Of a DNA stretch of 64,000 nucleotides, positions 60,782 through 64,000 are shown one piece after another; positions within the stretch are counted from its first letter, which is position 1, and each line of letters opens with the position of its first letter. Below the pieces are notes generated by a model, which was not told where the DNA came from, ran no database searches, and saw only the letters and a list, made by a program, of their open reading frames with translations. Origin of the DNA: Polytrichum commune. Its lineage: Eukaryota; Streptophyta; Polytrichopsida; Polytrichales; Polytrichaceae. The translations under genes and the position numbers were made by a program. The stretch is from contig OX485806.1 of the NCBI GenBank assembly GCA_950295325.1, positions 31,744,001-31,808,000 of the forward strand, read 5' to 3'.

Positions 60782-60783
60782 TA

Positions 60784-62147
60784 GCTAGCTTGACCTGATC
60801 ACTCCTTCAAGAGCTTTAGAGATTTTGTGTCAGATCTGGAGAAGTATAAGGTGGTGCAATTTTTTTCCTGTGTAGGAAGATAGAAATCAAGAGGATTGTA
60901 AAATTTTCAATATTTTTATTCCTTAAATTGAAAAAACTATGAATTTTTTAAGCTAAGAGTTGGTCCCAACATATTACAGTACCAATGTCTAGAGTTTGCC
61001 ATAACCGCTCACCCCTTCTCACTTTAGCTCTCAAAACTAGGACATGTGTCATGGCATTATTGGTTCCGGCCTAATTGAAATTTAGTCCTAGCCTAATCAA
61101 AATTCAATTAGATCGAAATTCCGATACCATGTAGATTGCCGATGGGGTCCTGATCAAGAATAGGTGCCTCTACTATAATTTGCACTTGATCTTGAGCTAG
61201 CTCATCGCTCGTAGACATCATCATTCTCAATATTCCTCCCCAAAATCACAAATCTTCTCATAAACTAAATCCACATAACCATAGAAAACAAATACCCCTC
61301 ACATATATCCACATTGAGTACTACTAGCTTATAGCCCGACCTGATCACATTCTCAAGAACTCCACTAGAGAGTGACCAAATAGGCACACTAGTGATACTT
61401 TGCTCTTAATCTCGAGCCGAATCGTCACTTAAATGCTATGCCAATTCACCACTTGAAGAACTTAAATGTTGTGCCGATTCGTCACTTGATGAACTTGAGT
61501 AATGTTGTGTCCACTCATCACCGGTAGGAAGTTATTTTGATTATCTGCAAATTGGAAATCAATGCTTGCCTACTAACCTTAAGATTCTAGGTGTCAATTC
61601 TTAGCATGCACATGACATACAAACGACTAGGAAAAACATGATGCGGACAACTTGTTGCGAGTGTCCTTGGAGTAACATGATGCTTACAAATCCTACGGGG
61701 CTATGGACTAGATAGCCAGCGAGAGGAGAGTGGATGACAACTTGCAGGAGTGGTAGGTCTTCCACATCCACCTACTCAAGCTAGTTATCAATCAGAACCA
61801 ATTAATTTCTAGACAAAATATGGGCATTATGGTGACACCATGCCTCCATGGATAAAGAAAAATTGAGGAGTTATGATAACCCTTCTACTCTTGGATGAGC
61901 GAAGAGTTATGTCAGGTGCCCCCCTCCCCCCCCCTGGTGGTTGAAATGGGGCATGCCTTCCTTGGAGTAGGTGTGGGGGCCGCCAAACAAAATGCCAAGG
62001 TTGTCCAAAATCTATGGTCCAACTTCTATTCTTCTTCTTTTTGTCTTTTCTTTCATTTTTCAAGCAGAGACAAAAGGTTGATAAATCAATGCCAAAAATG
62101 ATATAAGTACCAAGAAGACACACTGGGGAGGTGACCCCCTTATATGC
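60784..62147. other. Intergenic DNA
   Basis: No gene is seen. A C-rich run with 'ctggtgg' at about 61920-61945 may be a scrap of the GC-rich foldback family that follows. Confidence 0.45.
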
Positions 62148-62149
62148 TA

Positions 62150-62410
62150 GCCACACCAGGGGTTCCAGTCGGGGCCTAGCCAACCCGGGCGGTGCGGGGC
62201 CCCCGATGCTAGTGCCTACCATCCAGGGCACTAAGTACAACATCCAAAAGGACCCCGGCTGGCTAGATGCAAGGCTCTCATTCTACATCCAGCCAACCGG
62301 GGTCCTTTTGGACGTTGTCCTTAGTGCCCCAGATGGTAGGCACTAGCAGCGGAGGGGGGGGGGCACATTGGCCAAGTTGGCTGGGCCCAGGTTGGACCCC
62401 CTGGTGTGGC
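62150..62410. mobile_element. GC-rich foldback element, near-perfect hairpin
   Basis: The arms run from GCCACACCAGGGG at 62150 inward to about 62262, and from about 62287 out to CCCCCTGGTGTGGC at 62410. The inner part (AGTGCCTACCATC...CCAAAAGGACCCCGG) pairs almost perfectly over about 65 bp. The loop is about 24 nt. TA lies on both sides (62148-62149 and 62411-62412). A half-copy is at 41660-41808. Confidence 0.88.
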
Positions 62411-62415
62411 TACTA

Positions 62416-62728
62416 AGGTAGCGGGGCACATTCCCGCTCAAATTTCAGATTGGCATGTTCATTGGGGAGTTATTAAGGGGGAATCAATCTTGGAAGATGT
62501 GCAAAGTACATTGGAAATTGGATCAATTGGAATAATTAATTTTGGATTAATATTGAATTAGTTATGAATTTTGGAAGGAGAACTCATAGGGGTACCCAAA
62601 ACCACTCACCCCAAAAATGTACATCATGATTACATAGAAATTTGAGGTTGGAAGCTATAATGTACCTCTTGTTTGGATAGGTCTAGTGAGCGGTTTAAGG
62701 ACCCGAGCGGGAATGTGCCCCGCTACCT
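62416..62728. mobile_element. MITE with AGGTAGCGGGG ends, TA-flanked
   Basis: The left end AGGTAGCGGGGCACATTCCC and right end GGGAATGTGCCCCGCTACCT are perfect inverted repeats, extended by GCTC/GAGC. TA lies on both sides (62414-62415 and 62729-62730). It is 313 bp and starts only 5 bp after the previous hairpin ends. The AGGTA start resembles R1 and R2 ends. Confidence 0.9.
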
Positions 62729-62730
62729 TA

Positions 62731-63711
62731 TATCAAGCATGCCACAACTTGAGGATAACATCTCCTATGAGGGCTATTGGGGGGTTACTCTTGACTTTAG
62801 GAGGCTCATTTACATCATTAATTGCCACTTTCAAGCTATATAATGAAGTTGAAAAAGAAAGCTTTCATGCAAAACACGAAATCAATAAGTCGCAATGGCC
62901 AAATGTTATAAATTCAAAATATTGGAATGTGTAGAACAAAGATTCAAATGCAGATTCAAGATATGTTTATGGATTTGAAATCTATTTTGTTATTTATGTG
63001 CATATAGACCCAATTGAAGTTTGAGAGTAGCATGCATTTCTAAACGAATTTGGATTCATGAACATAATATTGATACATCCTATGGAAGCATGTTTTGCAT
63101 ACTAGATGATCAAAAGTCATGTTATATGCATGCAAACTTGTTCATGTGATGATCAAATCTGATTTTAATAATGACATGTCCAGATTGTTGCACACAATCT
63201 ATGATCAAATATGGTTTCATGCACAACCATTTCTTCATGTTTCACATTATTAATGCATGCTCCAATGTCTTGTTATGCATTTTAGACATATGTGTGTATT
63301 ACACACTGGATAGTGAAGATTCATGTCTAGCACACAAACTTTAAACAGAATTCGTAGATTTGAGCCACACTACTTTCCACTGTGCTTCCATTGAGGTGAC
63401 TAAGAGGTGTATTCACTTATACCACGATGGTATTTTTCAATATGATAGTGAAGTTCAAAAGCTACAATGTATGAAGAAAACAAGCATCTAGATGTTGAGA
63501 ACAACCCTCATTGAATACATGCACAATCTTAGTGGACCTATGGATCTTGGCAAATGGGATAACTTTTGAGAAGATGTTATGAAAGCTTGATGGACTGAGT
63601 AATGAAACACATGAGGTGGACATGTTCAAAGGGCGGAAGCCTTTCTAAGCATGTTGGAACCATGAATGCCCCGACACCCACCTCCTTCCAAAATTTGTTG
63701 GGAGAGGTTTA
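62731..63711. other. Intergenic DNA
   Basis: About 1 kb with no gene or repeat ends that I can recognise. Confidence 0.5.
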
Positions 63712-64000
63712 GGGCCAATTCACATGGGGTCCCAAGTCCCATGTCACATGAGGTCAATCCATGCAATCTCAACCGTTGAGAGCATGGAAGTTGGGACTGA
63801 CCACTTCAAACGGGGTCCCAAGTCATGAGTCCCATGTCACATGAGGTCAATTCATGTAATCTCAACCGTTGAGAGCATGGAAGTTAGGACTTGCCACTTC
63901 ACACAGGGTCCCAAGTCCTAAGTCCCAACTATGACATGGATGCCTACATGGCAATACTTTATGGAGGTGAGGCTTGGGACTTGTGTTGTTGGGTCAAGCA
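63712..64000. repeat. Start of a Tourist-like element with internal tandem units, cut by the window end
   Basis: It begins GGGCCAATTCACATGGGGTC, like the GGGCCACTTCACAC-ended MITEs. Inside, a unit of about 90 bp ('ggtcccaagtc...atgtcacatgaggtcaat...ctcaaccgttgagagcatgg') occurs twice and starts a third time (near 63727, 63815, 63906). The right end lies outside the window. Confidence 0.6.

Overview
This is nuclear DNA of a land plant. It holds three intron-bearing or receptor-type plant genes with canonical GT-AG introns, AT-rich intergenic DNA, and very many small DNA transposons. The families fit any vascular plant. A fern, lycophyte or gymnosperm is a weak guess, and the sequence alone does not settle it. 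No prokaryotic gene organisation, CRISPR array, rRNA or intact tRNA gene was seen, and no LTR-retrotransposon coding region was recognised.

Three genes look intact, all on the + strand. (1) 3989-9379 is a five-exon gene for an archaeal-type cofactor-independent phosphoglycerate mutase of 500 aa. (2) 27797-29704 is a single-exon LRR receptor pseudokinase of the BIR type (about 635 aa), followed at 30398-30591 by a duplicated, decayed copy of its own 3' end. (3) 52322-56320 is a five-exon GNAT acetyltransferase of 331 aa with a plastid-transit-like N-terminus. The three have no evident functional link.

The rest is mostly class II transposon debris, and several elements have exact ends. They include a PIF/Harbinger derivative (20200-21417, TAA duplication), a pogo-like element (42391-43409, TA), a hAT element (47483-48661, 8-bp duplication), a broken Tc1-type DD34E transposase (39817-40715, minus strand) and a tRNA-derived SINE (59191-59556, 12-bp duplication). 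There are also several MITE families. Two dispersed families, called R1 and R2 here, are TA-flanked with ends starting AGGTA. Another set has ends starting CACTA but is also flanked by TA. A Tourist-like set has TAA-flanked GGGCCACTTC ends.

Structural oddities cluster at the genes. The mutase gene has a duplicated G-box promoter block and a four-unit repeat in intron 1. The receptor gene sits behind a 137-bp tandem array grown inside an R1 element. The acetyltransferase gene has a duplicated leader. Its first intron is an array whose units each begin with a decayed copy of the end of exon 1, including the splice-donor region. Long foldback elements lie at 23449-24690, 34315-34555 and 62150-62410.

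All coordinates come from reading the sequence by eye. Exon borders rest on splice consensus and unbroken reading phase, not on transcripts.
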